Origin: Adiantum capillus-veneris
Lineage: Eukaryota > Streptophyta > Polypodiopsida > Polypodiales > Pteridaceae
Length of the DNA stretch: 54,943 nt
Reading direction: 5' to 3'
NCBI GenBank assembly: GCA_014529385.2
Contig: JABFUD020000387.1
Span: forward strand, 1 to 54,943
The first letter of the stretch is position 1. Every line of letters starts with the position of its first letter. Made by a program: the position numbers and the translations under genes. This document shows positions 22,201-32,849 of the stretch, piece after piece. The notes below the pieces were generated by a model. It was not told the DNA's origin. It was given only the letters and a program-made list of their open reading frames with translations, and did no database searches.

Positions 22201-22610
22201 CGGGCAAAAATCCTATGGGCCATCAAAAGTATTATGCTAAACTAGCAAAAAGATACAATGGTCCTTTCCAAATCTTGAAGCCCATCAATGAGACGGCTTA
22301 TCAACTCAAGTTGCCCAACCATTGGCTCATACACAATGCCTTTCATGTAAGCCTACTTAAGCCCTACAAAGGAGAGCCACCAACTGAACCAATTATTGAA
22401 TACCCTCCCGAAGTTGAAGACTAAGAAGAGGTGCTACAACCCGAAGCTGTTCTTCAGCATGAAGACAAGGTACTACGACATGGTAAGATTATCCGATGGT
22501 ATCTTATTGAGTTCAAAAATTATCTTTTTGAAGATGCTAGATGGATGCAAGGAATACAGCTTAAGGATAGTATGAACCTTGTCAATGCTTACAATGCTAC
22601 CTTAGAGTAA
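19201..22610 (+). pseudogene. Gypsy chromovirus pol (PR, RT, RNase H, IN, chromodomain)
   Basis: Protease near 19285 reads LFKPGSTLNFIS, so the catalytic D-S/T-G is lost. RT spans 19850-20400: SLVLLVQKKDGTYRMCVDYR, FSRIDLKSGYHQI, and FFDDIIIYS with the Asp pair kept. RNase H follows with a frameshift near 20800 (GQFFFKK versus LQEEHTIAYESRRLN) and another near 20985. TGA at 21192-21194 splits DPDF from DIMSAL. Integrase covers 21250-22200: HHCC segment (HAPPYVGH, CVVC), ISMDFIFGLP, IVSDRDPKMTS, and the Glu of DGQSEIANR. A stop at 22422 precedes a chromodomain-like tail (KVLRHGKIIRWYLIEFKNY, FEDARWMQ) ending at 22610. Four frame changes and two stops make it non-autonomous. Confidence 0.9.
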
Positions 22611-22968
22611 GCAAATGTACAACTTTCTTTTAAATGACTCATGTTTTTGTCTTATAAGACTAGTCCTCTTTTTAATTGTGCACAAATTTAACTAGTATGC
22701 ATGCTAGAATCATGTTTGTGATGACGACGTCTCACAAACACCAAGTAGAATTTGTCACTCTACTTTGGGAGAATGAAATGGACTAAAGAGCAGACATGCT
22801 TGCAGAACCTATGTCTCCCAAGCACCAAATGGATTAGTCATCCATCTTGGAAAGATGTCATAGGGTAAAAAGGGATCCTCTACCCACTAAGTAAAATTGA
22901 GTAATGACTAAAGCTTTATCTCTTCTACCTCATAGTCGAGGACGACTATGATTTCAAGAGAGAGGTAA
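22611..22968 (+). other. Gypsy 3' untranslated region with purine tract
   Basis: No coding signal. It ends with caagagagaggtaa (22955-22968), the purine-rich primer before the 3' LTR. Confidence 0.75.
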
Positions 22969-24537
22969 TGTCATAAAATCTAATATCTAACCAACCCAAA
23001 TAATTTTCCCATATTAAATTGATCACTTAATGTGGGAGAATGAACGGGAACAAGTGTCAAGATATAGATATGTGCTTATAGATCTATCTCAACACGGGGC
23101 CAATAGTACAGGGGCCCAAATGAGAGATGGTCTATCAAAGAGCAAGGCTAATCAATGGAGCATAAGACCTTAGGGTTAGCTTCATTGAAGACCTCCAATA
23201 ATGTGTGTAAAAGTCCTTTGACCTTAGGTAAGCTAGGTCTGCGCTTGAGGTGGGAACCCGGCCCAAGCTCGAGCTGCTTGTCTTGCTTCAGGTGCTTGAT
23301 TAAGGTGCTTGAGGTACTCGACCTGCTGCATGATTAAGGTGCTTGAGGTGCTTTGACATGCTTGCCTGAGATGCTTGTGGGAACACCCCTAGTCCAAGTG
23401 CTTAGTCATGCTTGATGACTAAGGTGCTTGAGCACCAAAGGTCAAAAAGATCCCTACAAAGAGGGGGGTGAGCCCTTTTCTTAGGGGCTAGAGAGAGAAC
23501 ACGCACACACACTCTCAAGGAAAGCCCAAGCTTAAAGAGGCAATAGGGACACATGTCAAGCCCTACCCATGTTACCTCCATGAGGTGCTTGAACTCTATT
23601 GGCTAGGATTAAAAGGGGTCCAATGATAATTTACAACAATTATCTAAATTGTTTTTGCATTTATCAAGTCCTCTCTCTCAAAGGGGAAAGGGGGGGCACT
23701 TGTCCCAAGACTACACCTATTGCTAGAAATGGCTCAAGCTTGTGATTGGCTAGGCTTGGCATGAGCCAATGAGCTTCAATGATGAGCTAGAAGAGGGGGT
23801 CGACCTAGCAAGGAGGGGGGTTGCTTAGGGGGTATACTCACCCACACACACTCACAAACACTGGCATTGTGTGCTATGCAAAGTGCAAGAGCTCCCTCTC
23901 CTTCTCCAAGCAAGTAGAGGTTGAGAGCCTACACCAACACTCTTGGATATGGAGTGCAAATCCAACCAAGAGCCATGCTTTAATGCTTAAGCTTGCCATC
24001 TCCTTCTTCTTCATTACTATGCTATTATGTATGCTAGCAACAAGATTTATGATAAGTGAGGAACTAATTCTTTCTCCTACGAAATGTTTCTTCTTCCTCT
24101 TCCCTACTCTCATTCCCTGCTAGCTCTCTCCACCTTCGAAGGTGTTTGAGGTCTTGGGACTGAGGCTTGGGATAGTTAAAGCTTTCTTCAAGTTTATGTT
24201 ATGTTTGTGATGCATGAAGTTTTCCATCTTCATTGCATCACCTAGGTCACAAGGAACACAAAGATTGTATTGTAACAAGTCTCTCTTAATGGGAGAAATC
24301 ATAATACAAATGCCTATTGGAGGGGGGACCGGCTCCACATAAATCCGGTCCTCAATTGTTGTCATGTTCTCTAAATTCTCTCTCTTGCAAAAGTATTGTT
24401 CATGCCAAGTTAAGTAATTGTTATAATTATGTTGCTATCTTCAATTATGTTCACCCGCTATGCTCACAAAGTCATTTCTCAAAAGTACTCTCATTAGTTT
24501 CCGCTACTCTCAAATTAAATAGGCCAATTCCATTACA
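22969..24537 (+). repeat. Gypsy 3' LTR (1569 bp)
   Basis: Starts TGTCATAAAATC and ends CCATTACA. Matches 10220-11779; a small duplication (ggtgcttgattaaggtgcttg near 23290) accounts for part of the length difference. Confidence 0.95.
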
Positions 24538-24763
24538 ATGGTTGAGCAAGAAGCAACCTAATGTGGACACTTCGAGTTGTGAGACTGAGTACAGGGTATT
24601 CTTCACACCTACGGCTGAGTCTGTATGTCTTAGATGCCTTATGGATGATTTGGGTGTTGGACAGGACACTGCCAACACTATCTACACTGACAGTCATAGC
24701 GCATTGGCAATTGCAAGGAGCCTAGTTTCTCATGCTCGCACAGAGCACATTGAGGTGCCGTGA
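24538..24763 (+). pseudogene. RNase H tail of the outer copia
   Basis: Begins with the right TSD copy ATGGT (24538-24542) and continues the RNase H frame left at 10219: WLSKKQPNVDTSSCETEYR, LGVGQDTANTIYTDSHSALAIAR, HARTEHIEV. Removing the gypsy element and one ATGGT makes the two halves contiguous in frame. Similarity ends abruptly after HIEV at about 24760, with no polyprotein end, purine tract or LTR after it. Confidence 0.9.
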
Positions 24764-25009
24764 GATTCCCCAACCCGCCAATACCAAGATCGGGATCCCG
24801 GGGGATTTACTATGGATTTTCGTATGGTATCACGTGAGTGTACAAAGAGGGGGGCAACACCAATGGCATGATCAAGAGCTTCTCTTGCACCCACGATACC
24901 GCTCATTATAATCTATAATAACTTTCCCAATCTTTGCATGTGCGTGCATTGTTTAGTAGCTTTTAAAACTCTTTCTTCTCATCTAGATCCTTGTTTACAC
25001 ATATCATGT
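24764..25009. other. Unassigned spacer after the truncated copia
   Basis: Mixed sequence with no gene or repeat recognised. It does not resemble the LTR at 5803-6029. Confidence 0.4.
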
Positions 25010-25169
25010 ATTTACAATTGTACATTGATGTACATTACAACCTCAAGAAGCAACTGTGGGAACCACCCGCCCCAATAAAGGAAGAGAATACACCCAAGAG
25101 AACGCATCCCGTGAGTCTCGAACCCTCAAACTTGGTGTTATATCACAAAGGTTTCACCAACTGAGGCCC
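25010..25169 (-). mobile_element. tRNA-derived SINE-like element
   Basis: On the minus strand a tRNA-like head begins gggcctcagttggtgaaacc (25169 down). Its A-box-like gcctcagttgg lies about 43 bp before a good B box, ggttcgagact (25124-25114), close to normal tRNA spacing. The anticodon arm does not look functional. A tRNA-unrelated body follows to about 25010. This fits a Pol III-promoted plant SINE. The 3' end and target duplication are not clear. Confidence 0.55.
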
Positions 25170-25454
25170 TTCTTTCAATGTAGAGGGCTAGAGAGTCCCA
25201 TTGATAGTTTTTGATGCCCTTCTGCCCTTCAAATGGCTGTCAACTTTGCATAGGAAGGGTTGACTCGTGAAGAACCCTACATTTGAAGGGATCAAATTGA
25301 CATTGCCCTTCAATTGCGAAGGAAGGAAATTTGTCATATCCGTCATTAGAAGGGCCGGCCATCCAATTGTCATTCAAAATGCGAATTCAAAGTTTACAAG
25401 ACCTTTAGTTATGGTTTGTAGTTTCATGATAATTTTTAGAGAAAATTACCAAAA
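25170..25454. other. Unassigned spacer
   Basis: Contains repeated gcccttc/gaaggg words (25208-25360) in both orientations, suggesting weak inverted-repeat structure. No gene is seen. Confidence 0.35.
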
Positions 25455-25895
25455 TACCCCTCTAATTTGTGAAAATTCCCAAAATACCCATAGTACCCCT
25501 AGTATTTTGTCATAAATTCCTAAACTACCCTTCAAATTTTCCAAATTTCCCAAAATATCCTTGGTTGAGAGTAAATTTCTCCAAAGTAAATTTTTTTTGA
25601 AGCTTTCCATAAGAAGACTAATTGTCTATCATACAAGATGCTAAAACTAGAATTTGAGTTGGTTATGTAGGCTTTGGAGATGAATTGCTTCATTATGTTT
25701 AGACATAATTGCCTTTTTTGCGAGGTAATTTGTGACAAATTACATGCCAAGCACTAAAAGCGGATCTCAATTGTAAAAAAGGAATAAAGATAAGAAAATC
25801 TTGAACAATCCAACCAAAATAGATACAAAGGTATTTTGGAATTTTTTGAAATTTGAAGAGTATTTTGGGAATTTCCACAAATTAGTGTCAAGTTT
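25455..25895. repeat. Inverted repeat, possible MITE
   Basis: The sequence ctaatttgtgaaaattccc at 25463 onward returns inverted, with one change, ending at about 25888. The next block (ccttcaaatttt...ccaaaat) also returns inverted near 25836-25860. The arms carry degenerate repeats of aaattcccaaaatacccc. The interior has no coding potential. Confidence 0.6.
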
Positions 25896-26135
25896 GAAGT
25901 TTGAGGTTTGTCCAGACCCGATGGCCGTGTGAAAAGACACATCCCTAAAATTTGACTCCTACCTTTCTGAAGTCTCAATGCTCACAGTGAGTCCACTTAC
26001 TGCCGCTGCTATGACCTTAGACATGTCCACCGTCGAGTGCACTTGCGGTGTTGTCAACCTACTGTGGTCTGAATCTACGGTGTCCACTTTCCTGCTGCAG
26101 ATCCGCTGATATGGTAAAATACAGAGCCATATCAC
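25896..26135. other. Unassigned spacer
   Basis: Balanced base composition; nothing recognised. Confidence 0.3.
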
Positions 26136-26444
26136 TTGAGAGCAAAGGTTTTCTCTCTCCCTCGGACTGTTACCCTGACGCGTGCTCTGAGTTGCCCTCC
26201 AATTCTCATAGACACTCTACCCCTTCTACCACCATCCGCGCATATCTTGCAAAGTGGAGCAGGCTTTGGTGGGGCAGTGTTCAATCTGGCTACAAGCATC
26301 ATAGGTGCAGGAATCATGGCACTTCTTTCAACCATGAAGTTGCTCGGCCTCCCTGTTAGTTTCTTTGCAATCGTGGTTATGGGCCTTATTTCAGAAGCTA
26401 GCATTGAGCTGCTCATCATTGAACAGGCGACTCCACTCTTTTAG
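26136..26444 (+). pseudogene. AVT6-type amino-acid transporter, first-exon fragment
   Basis: Residues 40-93 of this frame (26253-26414) read SGAGFGGAVFNLATSIIGAG and continue through IMAL, TMKLLGLP and SEASIELLI. This is the start of the AAAP/SLC38-like AVT6 family, covering the first two membrane helices. A preceding PLLPPSA segment also fits the family's N-terminus. The usual Pro in the IMALP motif is Leu here. The match ends at IELL, after which the frame stops at 26442. The other roughly nine helices are not found downstream, so this is a truncated or duplicated exon rather than a working vacuolar transporter. Confidence 0.7.
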
Positions 26445-26499
26445 CATCAGCCATGGTTTTGAGGCCCTTGCCCATCTAGGGGACCCGTTATTAGAGTAT

Positions 26500-26660
26500 T
26501 TTCCTCCTGTGGAAGCCCGGAGGCTTGCTTGAAGCCTGCCTCGTCTTTTCCAAAGTCGGAGAGCCGAGTGTCTACACATGGCAAGCTATCATCGCTGCCC
26601 ATCTCCAGCAAGATGAGAATCATTTATTTACCCATATCAAGGTTTGGACTTATGGGGAAA
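26500..26660 (+). pseudogene. Pentatricopeptide-repeat-like fragment
   Basis: The frame at 26525 reads EACLVFSKVGEPSVYTWQAI followed by IAAH, close to a plant P/PLS-class PPR repeat (A..vF..m..p...tW.aiI.ah). The adjoining segment is degenerate and out of frame. Only one repeat is visible, against a dozen or more in a working organelle RNA-binding PPR protein. It is a scrap at best, immediately beside the transporter fragment. Confidence 0.4.
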
Positions 26661-27639
26661 CGGTACAGGAGAAAAATCTTACATTGAGGTGTTTTTACAG
26701 AAAAGGACCCCGGTGATGTGAGGGAACCATATGATTTTGAGCACCAGCCTGGGGGAAGCTCTCCATTTCGCACTTATATTGAGGATGCAACGCTGCTGTG
26801 GGGTGTCGATGCGTTTTTCTTCTTCCTTTCCTTGCAGCAGATGTGGACAGGGAAGCGGGGAGGCTGGCCCAAGTTTCTCACGATTTCCACAGATTTCTAA
26901 GGTATGATTAATCCTCCCTCAGCCTCGTCTTTCCCATTAGATGTGAAAAAGTTTGTGAAAAGGTAATGTTGAATTCTTGTTAGCATTTTTAATCTCTTTT
27001 ATAAAATTCAATGCATTTCTAAACTTCACAGAATCTTACTTGCTTTGAGAAATTTAGTTAATAAAACAAGCCTCGACTGGTATTGTATACTACAGCTTTT
27101 AAAATTGTGATATTGCTTTATGATCAGGAGTTCACGCCTTGCGCCTCACAATTTCTGGCGCCTGCACTTTGGAGCGGTCTACACATGTTGCTTCAGGCTT
27201 GAGTCTTGACATAGAGCAGTTCACGCAAGCCTTGACCCTCAAATCATCGTGAGTGAGTCTTGCTCAATGCTTGGTGCTCAAAAATTAGATTTTTTTAAAA
27301 AAAATCTTGTATTGGGAAGTTCAAGGGCCTAAAATCGACAAGCATATTAGATTGGTCTTTTTGAACAATTTTGTTGTCTTGATCATGACGATTTTGAATT
27401 ATAAGATGTGCACGCTTGTCATTAGACATTTGGGGTAGCCCTTCAAATCCTATCAGTCCAGTAGAGATTGAGGGTGCCTTATATTGGCCCCTTTACCCTA
27501 TGCCTTTAAGGGGCAAATATCCTGCACACGGGCACTTTGGGCAGGCTAAAACAAAGAGCCTTAAACTTAAGGGCTATTCATACCACACACTTTTCCTTGC
27601 TTGAGTTGTGCAGTTGTTGCGACTTACTTGTCCCATCTT
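26661..27639. other. Unassigned region
   Basis: A frame at 26718-26900 (REPYDFEHQPGG, DAFFFFLSLQ) has no family I recognise. The rest is AT-rich with no gene, RNA or clear repeat. Confidence 0.3.
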
Positions 27640-27940
27640 CACTGCTGCAGTGTTGTACTTGCAACGTATTGCCATTATGATGAGTGCAGCTTTGCGTCCA
27701 AGACACCTCGGCTCCGGCTCCGGCTCCGACTCCGACTCCGACTCCGACTCCCTCAGCCTCTAGCTCTCTAGTATCTACATAGAAAGAATGGCTTTCCTAT
27801 ATCTAAGATTCTACTGTTTATCGTCGAGACTTCATCTCCCGGTGTACTTGCAGGGCATCGTCGTTGCCATTCTGAGTGTGCAGCTTTGTACCCAAGACAC
27901 CCTCAACCTCTAGCGCTCTACATTGAAAGAAAAGCTTTTG
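27640..27940. repeat. Imperfect direct duplication with hexanucleotide run
   Basis: gtacttgca...attgccatt...gtgcagctttg...caagacacc...ctctag is present near 27654-27780 and again near 27850-27930. The first copy alone contains about seven hexamers of the type ctccga/ctccgg at 27712-27751. Confidence 0.7.
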
Positions 27941-28000
27941 TTTACCGCTAGCGTACCGACGATAAACCTCACATGCTGCAAGGAGTTCCTTTTATCTTTC

Positions 28001-28570
28001 CCTAAAAATAGTGTAATTGTACTGAGATAATTAGTTAAATTAATTATTTGAGGTTAAGATAATTATCACGGATTCCATAAAATGTATTTTTTCTTTGATA
28101 ATTATCTCAAAGCATTTTGGAATAGTTTGCTATTTTCCTACTTTTATTTTCTCCTAAAAACAGTGTAATTTTGTTGAGATAATTAGTCCAGCTAATTATC
28201 TGAGGTTAAGATAATTATCATGGGTTTCATAAAATAAATTTTACCTTTGATAATTATCTCAAAGCTTTTTGGATTAATTTGTTATTTTTCCTCTTGTTTT
28301 TTCCCTTAAAAATAGTGTTTTTTTAATGAGATAATTAGTTAAATTAATTATTTGAGGTTAAGATAATCATTACGAGTTTTATAAAATGTTTTTTTCCTCT
28401 TCTAATTATCTCAAAGCTTTTTGGATTAGTTTGCTATTTTTTCCTTTTCTGTTTTCCTTATAAACAATGTAAATCTGTTGAGATAATTACAAAAATTACT
28501 CAAAATATTGAAAAGGTAATTTTCCTAGCATAATGATAGTTTAATACAGCTCTGATAATTATCTCATCAT
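28001..28570. repeat. 152-bp AT-rich tandem repeat, about 3.7 copies
   Basis: Unit starts at 28001, 28153, 28304 and 28456 give steps of 152, 151 and 152 bp. Each unit starts near cctaaaaatagtgt and contains gagataatta and later gataattatctc as internal inverted arms. Copies differ by scattered substitutions, so the array is old but regular. Confidence 0.88.
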
Positions 28571-29424
28571 AATCCAAATTTAATTGGTATAAATATCATT
28601 AATTTATGGTTAAAATGAGTAATTTCAATCCTAATATTATATAATAATTAATAAGCTTAGCGTCCCTAAGCTTAATCTCAATAATCAATAGAGAATTTTG
28701 AATCGAGAGAGAATTTCAGAGTATACATAGGTTTAATCTTCAACTAATTAAGAAAAATGTAAATAAGTTAACACAGTTTTGCTAATTAAAAAAGCTTAGC
28801 GCTAATTACCGTTGATTAACCAACTAGAACTTTTCTCTATAGTGATTTCTACGTAGAGGTCCCTCTAAATGAGAGATAATTTACCAAGGCTCTGAGTCTA
28901 TTTGAAATTGTGAAGCAGGGGGTTCTATTTATAGGTTTCTGGCACTCACAAGCTCTCACAAGTTGAAAAAGGCAGTTGCTTGCAACTCAAGCAGTCCCAG
29001 GCTCAAGATGGCGCCCCCTGCTACTAATTCTGTCTTGGGCAGGTTCCACATAGCTCCATACAATCCTCCCAGCTTTCATAATCAATTTCTGCTATTTTTC
29101 CTGACTTTTAATGATTAAACTTGGAAATATCTGTAATTTCTAGAACGTTAGGATAAAAAGTCTTTAGCAGTTATAATTACTGAAACCATTCAGTTTTACT
29201 TAACTAATTAGATTCATAGTGTAACTTTTCAGAGCCCGTAACTTTTTCAGATTTTATCGGAATTCAGTTTTGAAAAATTCTAACCCTAGTAAAGCTCTGG
29301 TTTCGGTTCCAAAAATACCAATATAAGCCATAGTTGGATCATTCTACAGTGTTTTCTCAATAGCCAAGTTAATTTGAACAGTCTTTGTACAATTTCTAAG
29401 GTTTCAGAAACTAGAAACCTTACA
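28571..29424 (-). repeat. 3' LTR (at least part) of a second gypsy chromovirus
   Basis: On the minus strand TGTAAGGTTTC begins at 29424, right after a purine-rich aagttggggtgat that ends the chromodomain frame. A TATA box (TATAAATAG, 28933-28925) and a plausible leader follow. The far end could not be fixed, and the 152-bp repeat may lie inside or beyond the LTR. Confidence 0.55.
28925..28933 (-). promoter_or_regulatory. TATA box in the LTR-like segment
   Basis: TATAAATAG on the minus strand, in a position suited to LTR transcription. Confidence 0.5.
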
Positions 29425-29425
29425 A

Positions 29426-29609
29426 TCACCCCAACTTAAGGAATTGAGATGTCCTCATTTCAACCGAAATTGGAGAATCTTTGAGAAGTGATACTTCGTC
29501 CTCCCATGTGGCGTCTTTAGTGGGGTAGTCTTTCCATTTTACTAAATATTCTCTGATTACTTTGTTTCGCAGACTTCTTTCCCTAGTATCGAGAATACAA
29601 TCTGGTTGG
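29426..29609 (-). pseudogene. Chromodomain end of a second chromovirus polyprotein
   Basis: The minus-strand frame reads QPDCILDTRERSLRNKVIRE, then YLVKWKDYP, ATWEDE and KLG, ending at a stop at 29428-29426. This is the C-terminal chromodomain found on chromovirus integrases, with the conserved YLVKWK and TWE residues that recognise histone marks in intact relatives. An in-frame TAG precedes it and the rest of pol is absent. The fragment directly abuts the 3' end of the DUF7869-like gene at about 29620. Its chromodomain differs clearly from that of the element at 10220-24537, so it is another family. Confidence 0.75.
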
Positions 29610-29632
29610 AGCTACTTGCTAGTCAACTTTTC

Positions 29633-32600
29633 CCCAAGAAACCTTCTTTGTTGGGTCTCCAGGACCAAACAATTGCATCTACAGTTTCCCACACTTGTGG
29701 GTCCTTATAGTTGACAGCTCAATAATCCTTCCAACAATTGCTGTAAGCTTGAGTATCTGTCATCCCACTTTTTCTCATGCAAGGTGCCCAATATTGAATC
29801 AAGAGTTTTTTGTAGTTTGGTGATGTAGGCTCATTATCAATGTCAGATAAAGCCATTGTAAGCCACACTGGAGAGATTTCTGTGTCACTCGGAACAAGCA
29901 TAAGAAAGTCACCTTGGTGCACATCAGACATAGGGTCAAACTCTTCCCTTGGCCTATCTCGTTGAGGCCCACAAAAATGATCGTTCAACTCTTCAAGGCC
30001 TAGGAATCTTTCTGCTCCTTGTTGCAAATTCATTGTAGTGCTTTGTAGGTGAAAATATTCTTGAGTTTTTGGCCAAAACATTTCATACAAGACTCCCTCT
30101 GATATGATTGCTTTTCCAATTTCTTCAATTACCTTACTCCAATAATCTATCACGTGTCTATAATATTGCGGAATACTTGAACCATTCCCTAAATTTTTTC
30201 AAAATTTTATATAGTTCTTTAGCCCCAAAATGACTTCTTCGTGGGCCTTGACATACTCCGCCATTTGTACTAGAGGTGGATCTCCACGTGGGCCTTCTGT
30301 GTCTGTTTTCCAAAGGCGAATACTTCCACTCCAACTTGATACACCTACATGTGCCTTATATTGCATCATTGGTGTCTCATCCTGCATAAAGAACCTGAAC
30401 TGAAGCGGTTTGGAATGTCCAACAAGTATGTTTTGTCCATCACAAAGATAGCCATCACAATATTGCTTGAAATCGGGGATCTTTGTGAGAAAAAATGGAG
30501 CTGGAGATGAAGATGAGCTGTTTCGTAATGTATCCATCAAATGTGGAAAAGTATAGGTTTGTGTAACTCTCAGCTTCTCTGAAAACCTACTAAACATGGC
30601 GTCTATGTCCTCATGTGTATGCCCAACCATTAAAAATCCCAGCTGGATGGTTTTGAAAACACCCCTTGCAACAAGCATTGACAAATAGGCAAATAAGTAT
30701 CGATTGTTGTTTTTCCCTGCACAATTATCCAATTGTAGCAACAAGTTCTTTGGCAATCTGCGAAATGTTGACCCCAATTCCTCTTCTGCAATTTCTGACG
30801 ACTGCACAATGGGCTCTTTTCCATCACTCAAGTTATGGTAGTCCAAAGCATCCCTTGAGTTCAAAGCATGTAGTAGTGAAATATTGCTCCTTGGAAGTCC
30901 ATTTGTTACTAGATCACCAAGAGGATGCTTATCTATCCTCTCTAGGTTATGTAAACAATTAGCAATTGAGCCAATTGTAAGATTTGGATCAGCTGGCCAT
31001 AAACCATTCAAGACAAAGTGTCTGTAATGACCTTCTCCATGTCCATGAGTGATCATGCCAATCAATGCCACCTGCAGATTATATCCTGAATCCACACCCT
31101 TGGGAAAAATGCGTAATCTAGGAATAGCAGTTTTCTTTTGATCCATCTTATCATGGATTATGCATACATATTTTTGTGGTTGAGTTTCTGTATACGTGCG
31201 CCATGCATAATATAGGCTTCTGCAACTCTTTTGTTGTGCCATGTGAACTTCTCTCTCCCTCAAGAGAAGAGCTCTCTCTTCAAGAGAAGGTTTAGCTTCT
31301 AACCTTGCCTTGATTGAGCTACAAATATTGCACTTAGAGAACTCACTCGTCTTTGTTAAAGTGACATGTGGGTACTCTTTGTTCCAAATTCTACCAAAAG
31401 AAGATTGGGATAGCTTCTTCTCATAGCCCATTTGGTCAAGTGTCGTGTTAATTTCACATAAAATATCCACTTGTTTGTATGTTGATGGAATCACCAATTG
31501 AGTCTCTCTTGAGCCATCTAGCAATGTTCTACTTCTATGTGGCATCTTCTCAGAGTTGTTTTCCACAAACTCATTTAGTAGTGCTCTTGCTAAACTAGTA
31601 TGTTGAAGTCCCCTTCTCAATGTACATGTGTTCCCATGTACATTTGGCGCACACCATTTTCAAAGTTCTCCTTGTATCGATAAAATGATGTCTTTGGTAT
31701 TCCATGTAGCTCATACCATGCTCTACAACAAACAATAGAGCCATTTAGCATGAATTGGTATCGTGACTTCTCATCTTTCTGATAACATATAGAAAGAACA
31801 TCATAAACATAATTAGTGCGTGATTTTTGAGACTCTCCCCAAAACTGTTGTCGTAACCTTGTCACCATATCACGATCTGCAAACTGGCAACATTTTTGTG
31901 CACAACAATCAATGCATGATACCCTTTGAATTGATTTGTTTGAAAGGTAAAAAGTCGAAGCTGGTGTTGCTTTTGATTTTTGAGTCCTGTTCATGAAATT
32001 GTATCGTCTCTTCCTTGACAACTGGACAACATTACTCCCATCAAGTTTTTTTCCAACATTGTCATCGTTGGATACATCCTCATATATAGCATGCATGCCA
32101 TCAACAGGAACAAATCGTTGTAATGGGCTCCCATTCAACATTGTTGTCTGCTTGATGGGCCACTTTAGCAAAGTGATGCTATCCACTTCAACCACATTAT
32201 CAATGCTTGCATTTTCTCTTTCAATACCCACACCCACACAATCAGGACCAAGTTCCTAAAAGTTGACATAATCATGTGGAAATACATATAAGATGGTCCC
32301 TTCATTCATGGTTTGCATCATTGTGTCTTCTTTTAAAAGGACCCTCTGATTTCTCCAAGACTCTCGAATCATTGCTTCAAATTCTGGGCTTGTCATAGGT
32401 ATTGCATTTGTAACTAGAGGATCAGAATGATCATGTTCTTCATCACCATTGTAGCTTTCCTGTGGATCAATTAAGTTCCCATTTAATACAAAAGATTGCA
32501 AAAGAAGCTTTGACCATCGAACAACACTCCATAATGAGCCTTGGAGAGATGAAGTATCCGTTGTAGGAAAAGGTAAGACCACATCCTTCAAGCATTCCTC

Positions 32601-32739
32601 CACTAGTATGGAGACATTTCCGTGTCCTATCTTTGTACCACCACAAGTGGAATTTGGATTTGTTCTACACACACAGCCAATACCAACAATTTCATTGTCA
32701 AGTATCATATGTACTTTCTCCCCAGATTCAAAGTCCATC
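29633..32739 (-). pseudogene. DUF7869-like gene (possibly RNase H-fold transposase-like)
   Basis: The frame starts at ATG 32738 (MDFESGEKVHMILDN), behind a good acceptor (ttcacttacag), so an upstream exon is likely. It runs through a Cys-rich region (CIDCCAQKCC; then CNICSS) to a core with HDKMDQKKTAIP, QLDNCAGKNNNRY and GHTHEDIDAMF. I associate these motifs with DUF7869. The spaced acidic residues are compatible with a DDE/RNase H-like fold, but this is inference. Breaks: TAG 32258-32256 (NF then ELGPDC), a frameshift near 31619, TGA 30201-30199 (YIKF then KNLGNG), TGA 29721-29719 (WKDY then AVNYKDP). The frame ends at 29633. About 1030 codons without breaks. It transcribes away from the satellite array. 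Confidence 0.72.
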
Positions 32740-32849
32740 CTGTAAGTGAAAAAGATTACATTGTTAAATCCGTAGTTATAGAAAAATACTCTTCAAACAA
32801 AAAATCATGCTACAACATGGAAAAGGTTTGCATAGGTTGGACAAGTGGT
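32740..32849 (-). other. Splice acceptor and presumed upstream intron of the DUF7869-like gene
   Basis: Acceptor AG at 32741-32740 after a pyrimidine-rich tract. The presumed intron runs into satellite sequence from about 32850, as for the gene at 44994. Confidence 0.5.
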
